Assembly (NCBI GenBank): GCA_023386585.1
Contig: JAEWJM010000022.1
Location: 102,853 to 166,852 of the forward strand
Direction of reading: 5' to 3'
DNA length: 64,000 nucleotides
Origin: Bacteroidota bacterium
GTDB lineage: Bacteria > Bacteroidota > Bacteroidia > Flavobacteriales > Flavobacteriaceae
A program made the translations under genes and the position numbers. Below the pieces are notes generated by a model, which was not told the origin of the DNA, did no database searches, and saw nothing but the letters and a program-made list of their open reading frames with translations. Below, in pieces: positions 19,001 to 26,824 of the stretch. The number at the start of each line of letters is the position of its first letter. Within the stretch, counting starts at the first letter, position 1.

Positions 19001-19384
19001 CTTTACAATGAACTCAACCAGATTAAGGATGAAAAGGGCTTATCGGAATTTGAAGCAAAACTAATCGACCGTTTTGGGCCGCTTCCAAAACCTGCCGTTG
19101 CCTTACTGAACAGCCTTCGTATCAAGTGGATCGCAACTAAAGCAGGACTTGAAAAACTTGTGATGAAACAGGGAAAAATGATCGGCTATTTCATTTCAGA
19201 GCAGAATTCGCCTTTCTTCCAGTCGGAGAGATTTACTAAACTACTTGTATTTGTCCAGAAACATCCGGATATATGCCGAATCAAGGAAAAGCAGACCCCG
19301 AACGGGCTGCGGCTCTTACTGACTTTCGATCATGTAAAATCGGTCAGGAAAGCTTTGGAGCTGATGACAAATTTGGAGAAATAA
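16022..19384 (+). CDS. mfd: Transcription-repair coupling factor Mfd
   Basis: ATP-dependent translocase that removes stalled RNA polymerase at DNA lesions and recruits UvrA. The 1120-residue protein has the UvrB-homology region at the N terminus, the RNA-polymerase-interacting CarD-like domain (LSVGDYVTHIDHGIGKFGGL, about 440-460), a helicase core with Walker A GDVGFGKTE (about 590) and DEEQ box (about 689), the TRG/second helicase lobe with GRVGRS, and a C-terminal UvrA-binding domain. The TTG at 16022 gives MSKQDVFQKYAS, similar to the usual flavobacterial start; a GTG at 15989 would lie deeper in the preceding gene. Confidence 0.95.
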   Translation: MSKQDVFQKYASNTKVKQVAESLEKPGVKIHLNGLLGSSLSFVINALFNKMDAPFLLVLPDKEEAAYYLNDLEQMVGEQDVLFYPGSYRRPYQIEETDNANVLLRAEVLNRLNSRKKPAVIVTYSDALFEKVITRKDLEKNTLKIAVGDQISIEFVNEVLFEYEFKRVDFITEPGEFSVRGGIIDVFSFSNDNPYRIEFFGNEVDSIRSFDVETQLSIEKQKKVTIIPNVENKFFKDKRESFLEYISRETILYVKEPELLLSQLDKLFSKASESFSKLEAVVNHVEPAALFMDRRTFVDEASRFRLVEMGTSSFFECDKSIEFHMQPQPSFNKQFDLLLTNLGDNHSKGIRNFLFCSNETQARRFHDIFESLDNESHENIRKQYDTIVFPLYQGFVDPENRIACYTDHQIFERYHKFNIKNGYSKKQAITLRELNTLSVGDYVTHIDHGIGKFGGLQKIENEGRMQEAIKLVYADNDIVYVSIHSLHKISKYNGKDGAPPKIYKLGSGAWKALKQKTKARVRHIAFNLIQLYAKRRMEKGYRFNSDSYLQLELESSFIYEDTPDQTKATQEVKLDMESERPMDRLVCGDVGFGKTEVAIRAAFKAVDNGKQVAVLVPTTILAYQHFRTFSERLKEMPVSIGYLNRFRTAKEKSETLKALAEGSLDIIIGTHQLVNKNVVFKDLGLLIVDEEQKFGVNVKDKLKTIAANVDTLTLTATPIPRTLQFSLMAARDLSVINTPPPNRYPIETHVIGFNEEVIRDAISYEIQRNGQVFFINNRIENIKEITGMIQRLVPDARVGTGHGQMDGKKLEELMLAFMNGEFDVLVATTIIESGLDVPNANTIFINNANNFGLSDLHQMRGRVGRSNKKAFCYFITPPYSMMTDDARKRIHALEQFSELGSGFNIAMKDLEIRGAGDLLGGEQSGFINDIGFETYQKIMNEAIEELKDNEFRDLYHDDNDDSEKEYVKDIQIDTDFELLFPDDYINNISERLNLYNELNQIKDEKGLSEFEAKLIDRFGPLPKPAVALLNSLRIKWIATKAGLEKLVMKQGKMIGYFISEQNSPFFQSERFTKLLVFVQKHPDICRIKEKQTPNGLRLLLTFDHVKSVRKALELMTNLEK

Positions 19385-19412
19385 AAAAAGCCGCTTAAAA
19401 GCGGCTTCTTCA
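19383..19412. terminator. Bidirectional rho-independent terminator
   Basis: AAGCCGCTT, two bases, AAGCGGCTT, with an A-run on the left and a T-rich stretch on the right. It lies between the convergent mfd and metalloprotease genes, so it can serve both. Confidence 0.8.
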
Positions 19413-19425
19413 TTATATAGGAAAG

Positions 19426-21603
19426 TTAATTTTTAATGATCCTGAAGTTTGCACCAACGCCATTGAAATTTACCTTAAAGAAGTACGTTCCCGAAGCAAA
19501 AGCAGAAATGTCAACCTGTGCATCGTTTGCGTTCACATCCTTGTTATAAAGCAATTGACCAGTCACATTGTAAACAGAGATATTTGTGATCTCGCTTCTT
19601 GAAGTGATGTTGACAATTCCTTTGGATGGATTTGGATAGTAGGTGAAATCAATATCGCTGAACGATGCGGCACCAAGCATATCGGTGCATCCAACCGTTG
19701 CAACATACCCCGATTCAACTACACCCGGATCTGAAAAGAACCGCAAAGTAAGTGATCCGTCAGGCGCTGTTGAAGTAAACGGACCGGGAATTTCCGACCC
19801 GGTAAAACCACCTGCGCTAAGATCAGGCGCCGATGTATTCGGTCCATCGTAAACCATCAGATAGTCGTAATCAGTTTCAAGGTCAAATGCCGAAAATGTA
19901 AGCGTAATCTTTTTGTTCGGCTGTGTCGGGATGAAAACGCGTGTATAATCCTGCAAATCGGTATAATCACCACTCACGCCTCCGGTATCAGTAATAGTTA
20001 CACCATTGCACCAGTCAGCTCCAGTAGCGAAAATTAGCTGTCGGTAAGTCGAAGTCAATCCGGTACAAATAGGTCGGATCCTCACTTTATAGTAAGTGTT
20101 CGGCTGCAACCCAGACACGTTATACGATGTTGATGTGACCGTAGTCCAGCTTGGGAAATTGGATGGAAAAGGAAGCACTGCGATCTGCCAGTTTGTTGAT
20201 GAACCCAATTCATCCCAGGTGATCGACGCGGAGTTTGTCGTAACATTTGAGACCTGAATATTCGCAACGGTATTGATGCATGTGTGGATGCAATCGGTAC
20301 TCAAACATGTAGCGCTGTTGACTGCGGAAAGAATGGCTGCTGTTGGTTGCGGCCCAAATCCGTTGCTAAAGCTGATTCCGACACCCGACACAAGATGACA
20401 ATAACTCATGATTGTCCCTTTGACGAGCGGTGATGGAATTGTCGGTGGACTCGTCATGCAACTGTAGCCTTCAGCAGTTGACCCAATCGCATACGGTGCG
20501 CAGTTGTCTATTGCCGTATTGTTTCCGTTCCAACTGCACGAATGCGTGTGTCGTGAGCCAAGCAAATGTCCCATTTCATGGGTAATCACCTGGATTGTCC
20601 AGGAGTACGTCGGAACAGAACTGTAGCCGAGATTGACATCCGAATAGCTAAAATTATTTTCTGAGCAGAGTCCGTTAATCGTTACTGCAACACCTCCCAG
20701 ACCTCCCGGATCGATTCCGACAAGCTGGCCGACGTCGCCATCGAAAACCGGGCGCACTTCATTAAATTGATATAGATAATCCGTCGAACTTTCACCTTCG
20801 TATGGATCGTCGGTTGTCCAGATATACATCGATTTCAGGCTGACGGTGATCCCATCATTCGCATAAAGCGTTTGCACGTTATTAAATACAGATGTCATCC
20901 AATTGGTTGTAGTTGTTGTGCTGCTGCCGTTCGCAAGATAGAGGTCATAATCAATCTCAAAATACATGGTCGCACAACGAGTGCTGGCGGCATCTTTAGA
21001 AGTTGAACCGTCAAATTCCTGTATGGCTGTTTCCTTTACGTGGCAATCAAGCTGGTTCAGGACTTTCATTTTCGAATCGGAATAGATTATATAATCGGAT
21101 GTATTTCCAGGTTTCTGAAGTTTTCCAATAACAATGTTGCCTCGTTCTGAATCGGAAACCACACCTGAAAGCTCATTGTTAAAGAAGCTAAGCGCGGCAA
21201 CCGACTGGTTATTCCCCTTGATAATTCCTCTGTAATAAACGCCTTTCGTATATTCCATGTTGGTTCGCTTGTCTGTGTCGACATGAAAACCTTCACTGAA
21301 TATGTCAACTTTATACAATTGTACCGCGATTGTGGCTCCTAAGTACGGAATGTCAACTTCAATATATTGATATCCTTGAGCTACTATGTTATTTACCTCC
21401 TGGGTTTTAATTTGGGCAAAAGTCGCCTCGGTGACAACCTTTCCAACCTCGGGATCTGCAGCGCCGCTGATGGGCGAAAGAATGGAAACCGGCTTAAATA
21501 CTGCTTTTTGCGCGGTGATTTCGCGAACTTTGTCAGCTATTTTATTCTGTGCCGACAGGCTCACGCAAGCAAGCAGAACTAAAAACGGTAATGTTTTTTT
21601 CAT
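19426..21603 (-). CDS. Secreted zinc metalloprotease with fibronectin III, CUB-like and T9SS sorting domains
   Basis: 725 residues. It has a signal peptide (LLACVSLSAQ), a propeptide-like region (about 25-190), a reprolysin/M12-type catalytic domain with zinc motif HEMGHLLGSRH (about 341-351) and the downstream Met-turn-like IMSYCH, a fibronectin type III domain (about 445-530, WDELGSSTNWQIAVLP, YKVRIRPIC), a CUB-like beta domain (about 535-640) and a T9SS type A C-terminal domain (YYPNPSKGIVNI, NVTGQLLYNK, SGTYFFKV). It is expected to be secreted by the type IX system and retained at or released from the surface. Confidence 0.9.
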   Translation of the reverse strand: MKKTLPFLVLLACVSLSAQNKIADKVREITAQKAVFKPVSILSPISGAADPEVGKVVTEATFAQIKTQEVNNIVAQGYQYIEVDIPYLGATIAVQLYKVDIFSEGFHVDTDKRTNMEYTKGVYYRGIIKGNNQSVAALSFFNNELSGVVSDSERGNIVIGKLQKPGNTSDYIIYSDSKMKVLNQLDCHVKETAIQEFDGSTSKDAASTRCATMYFEIDYDLYLANGSSTTTTTNWMTSVFNNVQTLYANDGITVSLKSMYIWTTDDPYEGESSTDYLYQFNEVRPVFDGDVGQLVGIDPGGLGGVAVTINGLCSENNFSYSDVNLGYSSVPTYSWTIQVITHEMGHLLGSRHTHSCSWNGNNTAIDNCAPYAIGSTAEGYSCMTSPPTIPSPLVKGTIMSYCHLVSGVGISFSNGFGPQPTAAILSAVNSATCLSTDCIHTCINTVANIQVSNVTTNSASITWDELGSSTNWQIAVLPFPSNFPSWTTVTSTSYNVSGLQPNTYYKVRIRPICTGLTSTYRQLIFATGADWCNGVTITDTGGVSGDYTDLQDYTRVFIPTQPNKKITLTFSAFDLETDYDYLMVYDGPNTSAPDLSAGGFTGSEIPGPFTSTAPDGSLTLRFFSDPGVVESGYVATVGCTDMLGAASFSDIDFTYYPNPSKGIVNITSRSEITNISVYNVTGQLLYNKDVNANDAQVDISAFASGTYFFKVNFNGVGANFRIIKN

Positions 21604-21622
21604 CGTTTCAAATTTAGAACGT

Positions 21623-21630
21623 CAAATATA
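21623..21630 (-). promoter_or_regulatory. Candidate -7 element of the T9SS metalloprotease gene
   Basis: On the minus strand TATATTTG matches TAnnTTTG, 20 bases upstream of the ATG at 21603. No good -33 TTTG is visible at the right spacing. Confidence 0.35.
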
Positions 21631-21708
21631 AGTCATCTGCTCAAATTAAAATTATAAATCCTGCTGTGACACTGTTAAATATGTTGCAGAAAAGACAATC
21701 AACCGCAA

Positions 21709-22068
21709 TCAGAAATGATAAAAAGCATCCTGAAGATGTTCGATTTCAAATTTTGATCCTTCCTTCGAGATCGCCATGATGTCAAATCGCGTCTCGCAGT
21801 CAAGGTCATTTGAAATCAGATATTCATTCACCGCTTTTACGAGGAGTTTGATTTTTTTAGGGCTGACAAAATCCTGTGGAAGGCCGAGGTCCAGTCGCGA
21901 TCTGGTCTTTACCTCTACCACGGCGAGTAAATTATCTTGTTTCGCCAGGATATCGATTTCTGCCTTTTCAAACACCCAATTTGTCGCAAGAATTTCATAA
22001 CCTGCTTTGCGGAGGTATTCAACAGCGATTTCCTCACCGAATTTTCCCAGTTCGTTATGATTTGCCAC
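21709..22068 (-). CDS. YraN family (UPF0102) endonuclease-like protein
   Basis: 119 residues of the YraN family, which has a restriction-endonuclease-like fold. The active-site pattern is intact: GEEIAVEYLRKAGYEIL, then EIDILAKQDNLLAVVEVKTRS, giving the family E, D and ExK residues. A role in DNA processing is suspected from the fold but not established. It starts with GTG at 22068, overlapping the stop of the LD-carboxypeptidase gene (TAGTG), so the two are co-translated. Confidence 0.9.
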   Translation of the reverse strand: MANHNELGKFGEEIAVEYLRKAGYEILATNWVFEKAEIDILAKQDNLLAVVEVKTRSRLDLGLPQDFVSPKKIKLLVKAVNEYLISNDLDCETRFDIMAISKEGSKFEIEHLQDAFYHF

Positions 22069-23045
22069 TACTCAAATTTTATAACCGAACCTGTGTTTGT
22101 GACCTCAAGACTGATTGTCTTCCCGAGGATAAGCGCGCGATTATCTTTCATGTGGCCGGCCGGAAAGTTATAGATTATAGGAAACTTGTAATCTTTAAGT
22201 ACGTCCTGAATTATTTGAAGTGCGTCCTTTCCCCAAGGTATGTCGTTATCGTTCATGCTGGTCATTCCGCCAATAATTACCGCTTTAATCTGATCAAAAT
22301 ATCCGTTCCTTTTCAGGTTCATCATCATCCTGTCGACGTGGTACAAATATTCGTCGAGATCTTCGATAAAAAGAATTTTCCCTTTAAAATCGACTTCTGA
22401 TTTTGAACCCATTACACTGTACAGCACCGATAGATTTCCACCAATTACTTCGCCTTCCGCTTTACCGGTTCGATTGAACGGATGTGCTGACACATGGTAT
22501 TCGAGCTTTTCGCCGAAAAGTGCCTTTTGCAATGTTTCAATCGCATCAGGGCTCGCGGAAGCTGCGCTTATTGCCATTATGCCGTGTATCGTTTCAATGT
22601 TCATATTATTCAGGTGGCTGTGCAAGACGGTGACATCGCTGAATCCGACTATCCATTTTGGCTTTTTCCGAAATTTTGTAAAATCAATCCTGTCAATTAT
22701 CCTTACTGTCCCATATCCGCCCTTAGCCGCCCAGACCGCTTTGATTGCAGGGTTGTCTATCATCTCCTGAAAGTCGGTTGCCCGAAGCCAATCTGGTCCG
22801 GCCAATTGATTTTCCTCTTTTCCGATCGTTCTTCCCAGTACAACGTGAAGGCCCCAACTTTCAAGAAGTTTGATTGCGGGTTGTAGAGTTTGTGCATCAA
22901 TTTTTCGTGCTGTTGCCACGATTGCAACGGTATCGCCTTTTCTTAAGAAATCGGGTGTGATCATTTTTCGCTGTGCGTTAATTGACTGAGCTCCGAAGAT
23001 ACTCAACAGGATTGAAATTGAAGTGATTTTGAGGATTTGGTACAT
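22068..23045 (-). CDS. LD-carboxypeptidase (peptidase family S66)
   Basis: 325 residues. S66 enzymes trim the terminal D-alanine from tetrapeptide stems in peptidoglycan recycling. The nucleophile Ser lies in GFSDVTVLH and the Glu/His of the triad in IEDLDEYLYHVDRMM and the C-terminal PAGHM block. The chosen start at 23045 gives an N-terminal hydrophobic signal (ILKITSISILLSIFGAQSINA), implying periplasmic location; an internal ATG before ITPDFLRKGDTVAIVATA would give a cytosolic form, the more usual arrangement. The export question is therefore open. Coupled to yraN. Confidence 0.85.
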   Translation of the reverse strand: MYQILKITSISILLSIFGAQSINAQRKMITPDFLRKGDTVAIVATARKIDAQTLQPAIKLLESWGLHVVLGRTIGKEENQLAGPDWLRATDFQEMIDNPAIKAVWAAKGGYGTVRIIDRIDFTKFRKKPKWIVGFSDVTVLHSHLNNMNIETIHGIMAISAASASPDAIETLQKALFGEKLEYHVSAHPFNRTGKAEGEVIGGNLSVLYSVMGSKSEVDFKGKILFIEDLDEYLYHVDRMMMNLKRNGYFDQIKAVIIGGMTSMNDNDIPWGKDALQIIQDVLKDYKFPIIYNFPAGHMKDNRALILGKTISLEVTNTGSVIKFE

Positions 23046-23143
23046 AAACAGTGTGCAGCAAATATAGTCAACATTACAGAGCAGAAGCGCGGTACCAAGC
23101 ATCGAGAACAACTAAATAATCCCAACCGTCTCAACTTATTCCT

Positions 23144-23151
23144 TATTTTTG
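23144..23151 (+). promoter_or_regulatory. Candidate -7 element of metG
   Basis: TATTTTTG matches TAnnTTTG, 16 bases before the metG ATG. No convincing -33 element is seen. Confidence 0.4.
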
Positions 23152-23167
23152 CATCATTAATCCAGCT

Positions 23168-25222
23168 ATGCAAAATCCGAAAAGATACACCGTTACTGCC
23201 GCGCTTCCTTATACAAATGGACCAATACATATTGGCCACCTTGCCGGCGTTTACGTCCCCGCAGATATATATTCACGATACCTCCGCCTCCGCGGACGCG
23301 ATGTTGCGTTCATCTGCGGAAGCGATGAGCACGGAGTTGCCATTTCGATGAAGGCGCGCAAAGAAAACATTACACCTCAGCAGGTAATAGACAAGTACGA
23401 CAGCATCATCCGTAAATCTTTTGCCGACTTTGGGATTTCATTTGACAATTATAGTCGCACCTCGTCGCAGATTCATCACAATACCGCCGCTGCGTTTTTC
23501 AGAAAATTATATGAGGATGGAAAATTTATCGAACAGGTTTCAGACCAATTGTACGATGAACAGGCAAACCAATTCCTTGCTGATCGTTTCGTAATTGGCA
23601 CCTGTCCGCGATGCGGAAATGAGGAGGCGTACGGCGACCAGTGTGAGCGTTGCGGATCGACCTTGAATGCGACGGATCTGATAAATCCACGCTCGACCAT
23701 CACAGGGTCAGTTCCGGTTCTAAAATCAACAAAACATTGGTTTTTGCCGCTCGATCAATATAATGATTTTCTTCGCGAATGGATTCTCGTCGGACACAAA
23801 AACGATTGGAAAACCAATGTGTACGGACAGGTAAAATCGTGGCTAGATGACGGCCTGAAGCCGCGTGCGGTTACTCGCGACCTCGATTGGGGCATTCCGG
23901 TTCCGGTTGAAGGCGCCGAGGGCAAAGTGCTTTATGTATGGTTTGACGCCCCGATCGGATATATTTCCTCAACCAAAGAATGGGCTGCCCGTGAAGGCAA
24001 AGAGTGGGAACCTTACTGGAAAAGCGATGATACAAAGCTTGTGCATTTTATTGGAAAGGACAACATTGTTTTTCACTGCATTATTTTTCCTGCAATGCTA
24101 AAGGCTGAAGGCTCATACATCCTGCCTGACAATGTACCGGCAAACGAATTCCTCAATCTCGAGGGAAACAAGCTGTCCACATCAAAGAATTGGGCAGTTT
24201 GGCTTCATGAATATCTTCTTGATTTCCCTGACAAGCAGGACGTGCTCAGGTACGCTTTGACCAGCAATGCGCCCGAGACCCGCGACAACGATTTTACATG
24301 GAAAGATTTCCAGGCTCGTAACAATAACGAACTTGTTGCAATTTTTGGAAACTTTATAAACAGGGTCGTTGTATTGACCAACAAATATTACGAGGGCATT
24401 GTTCCCACCCCGTCCAACTTTTCCGCAGAAGATGAGCACGCGCTTGCCGAACTGCGTGCGTATCCCAACGTAATTGCCGATTCGATCGAAAAGTACCGTT
24501 TCAGGGAAGCGCTTTCCGAACTGATGAACGTAGCGCGGCTCGGAAATAAATACCTCGCCGATGAAGAACCGTGGAAAATTATTAAGGAAAATCCGCAGCG
24601 AGTTCAGACACAAATGTATGTTGCATTGCAAATTGCGGCTGCCCTTCGCATCCTATGCGAGCCATTCCTTCCTTTTACCGCAGAGAAACTTCGCAAAATC
24701 CTAAATATGAACCAGGAAAGTGGCTGGCAATCTGTATCCGAAGTTTCCGAGTTGCTTTCTCCGGGACATTCAATTGGTGCTGCTGAACTGCTTTTCGGCA
24801 AAATTGAAGATGAAGAAATCGCTTTCCAGGTACAGAAGCTTGAGAAAACAAAAGTTGCAAACCAAAACGAATTGAAAACGTTGGAACCACAAAAGGAACT
24901 GATCAATTATTCGGACTTTTCGAAAATGGACCTTCGGGTCGGAACCATTCTCGAAGCCGAGAAAATGCCGAAGGCAAACAAATTGCTGATTTTAAAAGTT
25001 GACGTCGGATTGGAAATCCGCACAATTGTTTCAGGAATTGCCGAACATTTTTCACCGGAAGAAGTCGTTGGCAGGAAAGTCTCAGTGCTTGTCAATCTTG
25101 AGCCGAGAAATCTACGCGGGACGGAAAGCAACGGAATGATCTTGATGGCAACAGGAGAACACGGAAAGCTCGTGTTTGTCAATCCCGACGCGGAACCGCC
25201 AAACGGCTCAATTATCAGCTAG
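23168..25222 (+). CDS. metG: Methionine--tRNA ligase
   Basis: Class I aminoacyl-tRNA synthetase that charges tRNA-Met. Of 684 residues, HIGH is at 21-24, a zinc knuckle at C146/C149 and C159/C162 (CPRCGNEEAYGDQCERC), and the KMSKS-equivalent is KLSTS (about 335), as is usual in Bacteroidota. An anticodon-binding helical domain follows, then a C-terminal EMAP/Trbp111-type tRNA-binding domain (about 575-684, FSKMDLRVGTILEAEKMPKA) that dimerises the enzyme. The HAD-family gene starts directly after the stop. Confidence 0.97.
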   Translation: MQNPKRYTVTAALPYTNGPIHIGHLAGVYVPADIYSRYLRLRGRDVAFICGSDEHGVAISMKARKENITPQQVIDKYDSIIRKSFADFGISFDNYSRTSSQIHHNTAAAFFRKLYEDGKFIEQVSDQLYDEQANQFLADRFVIGTCPRCGNEEAYGDQCERCGSTLNATDLINPRSTITGSVPVLKSTKHWFLPLDQYNDFLREWILVGHKNDWKTNVYGQVKSWLDDGLKPRAVTRDLDWGIPVPVEGAEGKVLYVWFDAPIGYISSTKEWAAREGKEWEPYWKSDDTKLVHFIGKDNIVFHCIIFPAMLKAEGSYILPDNVPANEFLNLEGNKLSTSKNWAVWLHEYLLDFPDKQDVLRYALTSNAPETRDNDFTWKDFQARNNNELVAIFGNFINRVVVLTNKYYEGIVPTPSNFSAEDEHALAELRAYPNVIADSIEKYRFREALSELMNVARLGNKYLADEEPWKIIKENPQRVQTQMYVALQIAAALRILCEPFLPFTAEKLRKILNMNQESGWQSVSEVSELLSPGHSIGAAELLFGKIEDEEIAFQVQKLEKTKVANQNELKTLEPQKELINYSDFSKMDLRVGTILEAEKMPKANKLLILKVDVGLEIRTIVSGIAEHFSPEEVVGRKVSVLVNLEPRNLRGTESNGMILMATGEHGKLVFVNPDAEPPNGSIIS

Positions 25223-25915
25223 ATGAATTTAAAAGTAATTGCATTTGACGCAGACGACACGTTGTGGGTAAACGAGCCGTATTTCCAGGAAACTGAGCAG
25301 AAATTTTGCGATCTGCTTAGTTCGTATCTCTCACATCATACATTGTCGCAGGAGTTGTTCAAGACCGAAATCGCCAATTTACGGTTATACGGCTACGGAA
25401 TAAAAGGCTATATCCTGTCAATGATCGAAGCGGCATTGCAAATTTCCTCCAATACAATCAGCATCGAAACGATAGATAAAATACTTCAATATGGCAAAGA
25501 ACTTCTTGAAAAACCAATTGAACTGATTGACGGAGTTGAACCAACACTTGAATCACTCCGTGGAAATTATAAACTCGTAGTTGCAACAAAAGGCGATCTT
25601 CTTGACCAACGCCGCAAACTGCATAATTCGGGGCTTGGACATTACTTTCACCATATCGAGGTGATGTCCGATAAGCAGGAAGTGGATTACCGCGACCTTG
25701 TAAAAAGACTTGACATCGATCCTTCAGAATTTATGATGATCGGAAATTCTTTAAAATCTGATGTTCTTCCCGTGCTTGCAATCGGTGGACATGCCGTGCA
25801 CGTGCCCTTTCATACGACGTGGGCACACGAGAAAATCGAATACAAGGTCGAGCATCCCAATTTTTATAGTATCGAATCAATATCTGATGCTCTTCGCTTA
25901 ATTTCGGAGAAGTAA
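25223..25915 (+). CDS. HAD family hydrolase
   Basis: 230-residue phosphatase of the haloacid dehalogenase superfamily. Motif I DADDT (9-13) carries the nucleophile Asp 9, motif II is the Thr in VVATKGD, and motif IV is MIGNSLKSDVLP; a helical cap lies between motifs I and II (about 20-100). This resembles the YfnB/pyrimidine-nucleotidase-like HAD branch, but the substrate cannot be deduced. It begins right after the metG stop and is probably in the same transcript. Confidence 0.88.
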   Translation: MNLKVIAFDADDTLWVNEPYFQETEQKFCDLLSSYLSHHTLSQELFKTEIANLRLYGYGIKGYILSMIEAALQISSNTISIETIDKILQYGKELLEKPIELIDGVEPTLESLRGNYKLVVATKGDLLDQRRKLHNSGLGHYFHHIEVMSDKQEVDYRDLVKRLDIDPSEFMMIGNSLKSDVLPVLAIGGHAVHVPFHTTWAHEKIEYKVEHPNFYSIESISDALRLISEK

Positions 25916-25932
25916 CAGATCAGCGCCAAGTA

Positions 25933-26265
25933 CTATTTGCCAAGAAGCAGCAGATCGTTAGCGATTACTTCGGTATAGTATTTCTTCTCCCCGTTTTTGT
26001 CCTCATAGCTCCTGTGGTTGAGCTTTCCTTCAATTGCGATTTCCTTTCCTTTCGCGACAAATTTTTCAATGATTTCTGCAGTCTTGCCCCAGGCCACAAC
26101 GTTGTGCCACTGCGTGTCGGTTATTCGTTCCCCTTTTTCGTTTTTATAACTTTCATTGGTGGCGATAGTAAGCTTTGCGAGCTTCCGGCCTGATTCAAGA
26201 TTGATGATCTCGGGATCGTTGCCTGTGTTTCCGATCAATTGGACTTTGTTTCTGATTGCGCTCAT
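25933..26265 (-). CDS. ssb: Short single-stranded DNA-binding protein
   Basis: 110 residues comprising one OB fold: MSAIRNKVQLIGNTGNDPEI, TQWHNVVAWGKTAEI, GKEIAIEGKLNHRSY and YYTEVIANDLLLLGK. It stops directly after the OB fold and lacks the flexible linker and the acidic DDDIPF-like tip that recruits repair and replication partners in normal SSB. Flavobacteria often carry such a short paralogue besides the housekeeping SSB; that is my recollection and was not checked. It faces the HAD gene convergently. Confidence 0.9.
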   Translation of the reverse strand: MSAIRNKVQLIGNTGNDPEIINLESGRKLAKLTIATNESYKNEKGERITDTQWHNVVAWGKTAEIIEKFVAKGKEIAIEGKLNHRSYEDKNGEKKYYTEVIANDLLLLGK

Positions 26266-26390
26266 GGCGTGTAATGATTTAAATGGTTTATAAAAAAGTT
26301 TTAGGCAATGCCTTGATGCAAAAGTGACTCATTGTAAGGCACATTAACGGTTAATAACCATTTACTGTCGGTTGTAAATAATTGTGTGCA

Positions 26391-26421
26391 TTTGCTTATG
26401 GAAATGTTTTTTATATATTTG
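26391..26421 (+). promoter_or_regulatory. Bacteroidota promoter of the small zinc-ribbon gene
   Basis: TTTG at 26391-26394, 19 bases, then TATATTTG at 26414-26421, a perfect match to the TTTG / TAnnTTTG consensus of the Bacteroidota primary sigma factor. The ATG at 26453 lies 31 bases downstream. The surrounding DNA is very AT-rich compared with the rest of the window. Confidence 0.7.
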
Positions 26422-26452
26422 GTTGATATATAGTATATAAGCCATTTAGATT

Positions 26453-26809
26453 ATGTTTAAAGCCTGTTTAGAATGCTCGGAAAAAATTGTGGGCCGGGAG
26501 GACAAAAAATTTTGCAGTGACAGCTGCCGTAACTCCTACAACAACAAAATCAACAAAGACCACAACAACTTTATGCGCAACATCAACAACCGCCTGCGCA
26601 GGAATTATCGGATTTTGTCGGAAATGAATCCTTCCGGAAGATGTCGCACGACACGTTCAAAATTGCTCAGCAAAGGATTTGACTTCTGTTTTTTCACCAA
26701 CATCGAACAAACCCGCAAAGGAAATGTGTACTATTTTCTTTACGACCAAGGTTATTTACAACTTGACAAAGACTATTGTATGCTGGTCAGAAAGGAATCT
26801 CAAACGTAA
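26453..26809 (+). CDS. Small zinc-ribbon protein of unknown function
   Basis: 118 residues. The N terminus has a CxxC-x12-CxxxC pattern (C5, C8, C21, C25) of the type CLECSEKIVG...FCSDSCRNSYNNK, seen in short zinc ribbons such as MYND- or DUF2116-like knuckles. A strongly basic, Asn-rich stretch follows (about 26-52) and then a C-terminal segment (GFDFCFFTNIEQTRKGNVYYFLYDQGY). It may bind nucleic acid (inference from zinc ribbon plus basic helix). The gene has its own strong promoter and stands alone between ssb and a membrane peptidase. Confidence 0.75.
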   Translation: MFKACLECSEKIVGREDKKFCSDSCRNSYNNKINKDHNNFMRNINNRLRRNYRILSEMNPSGRCRTTRSKLLSKGFDFCFFTNIEQTRKGNVYYFLYDQGYLQLDKDYCMLVRKESQT

Positions 26810-26824
26810 ACATCACGCCCCCTG

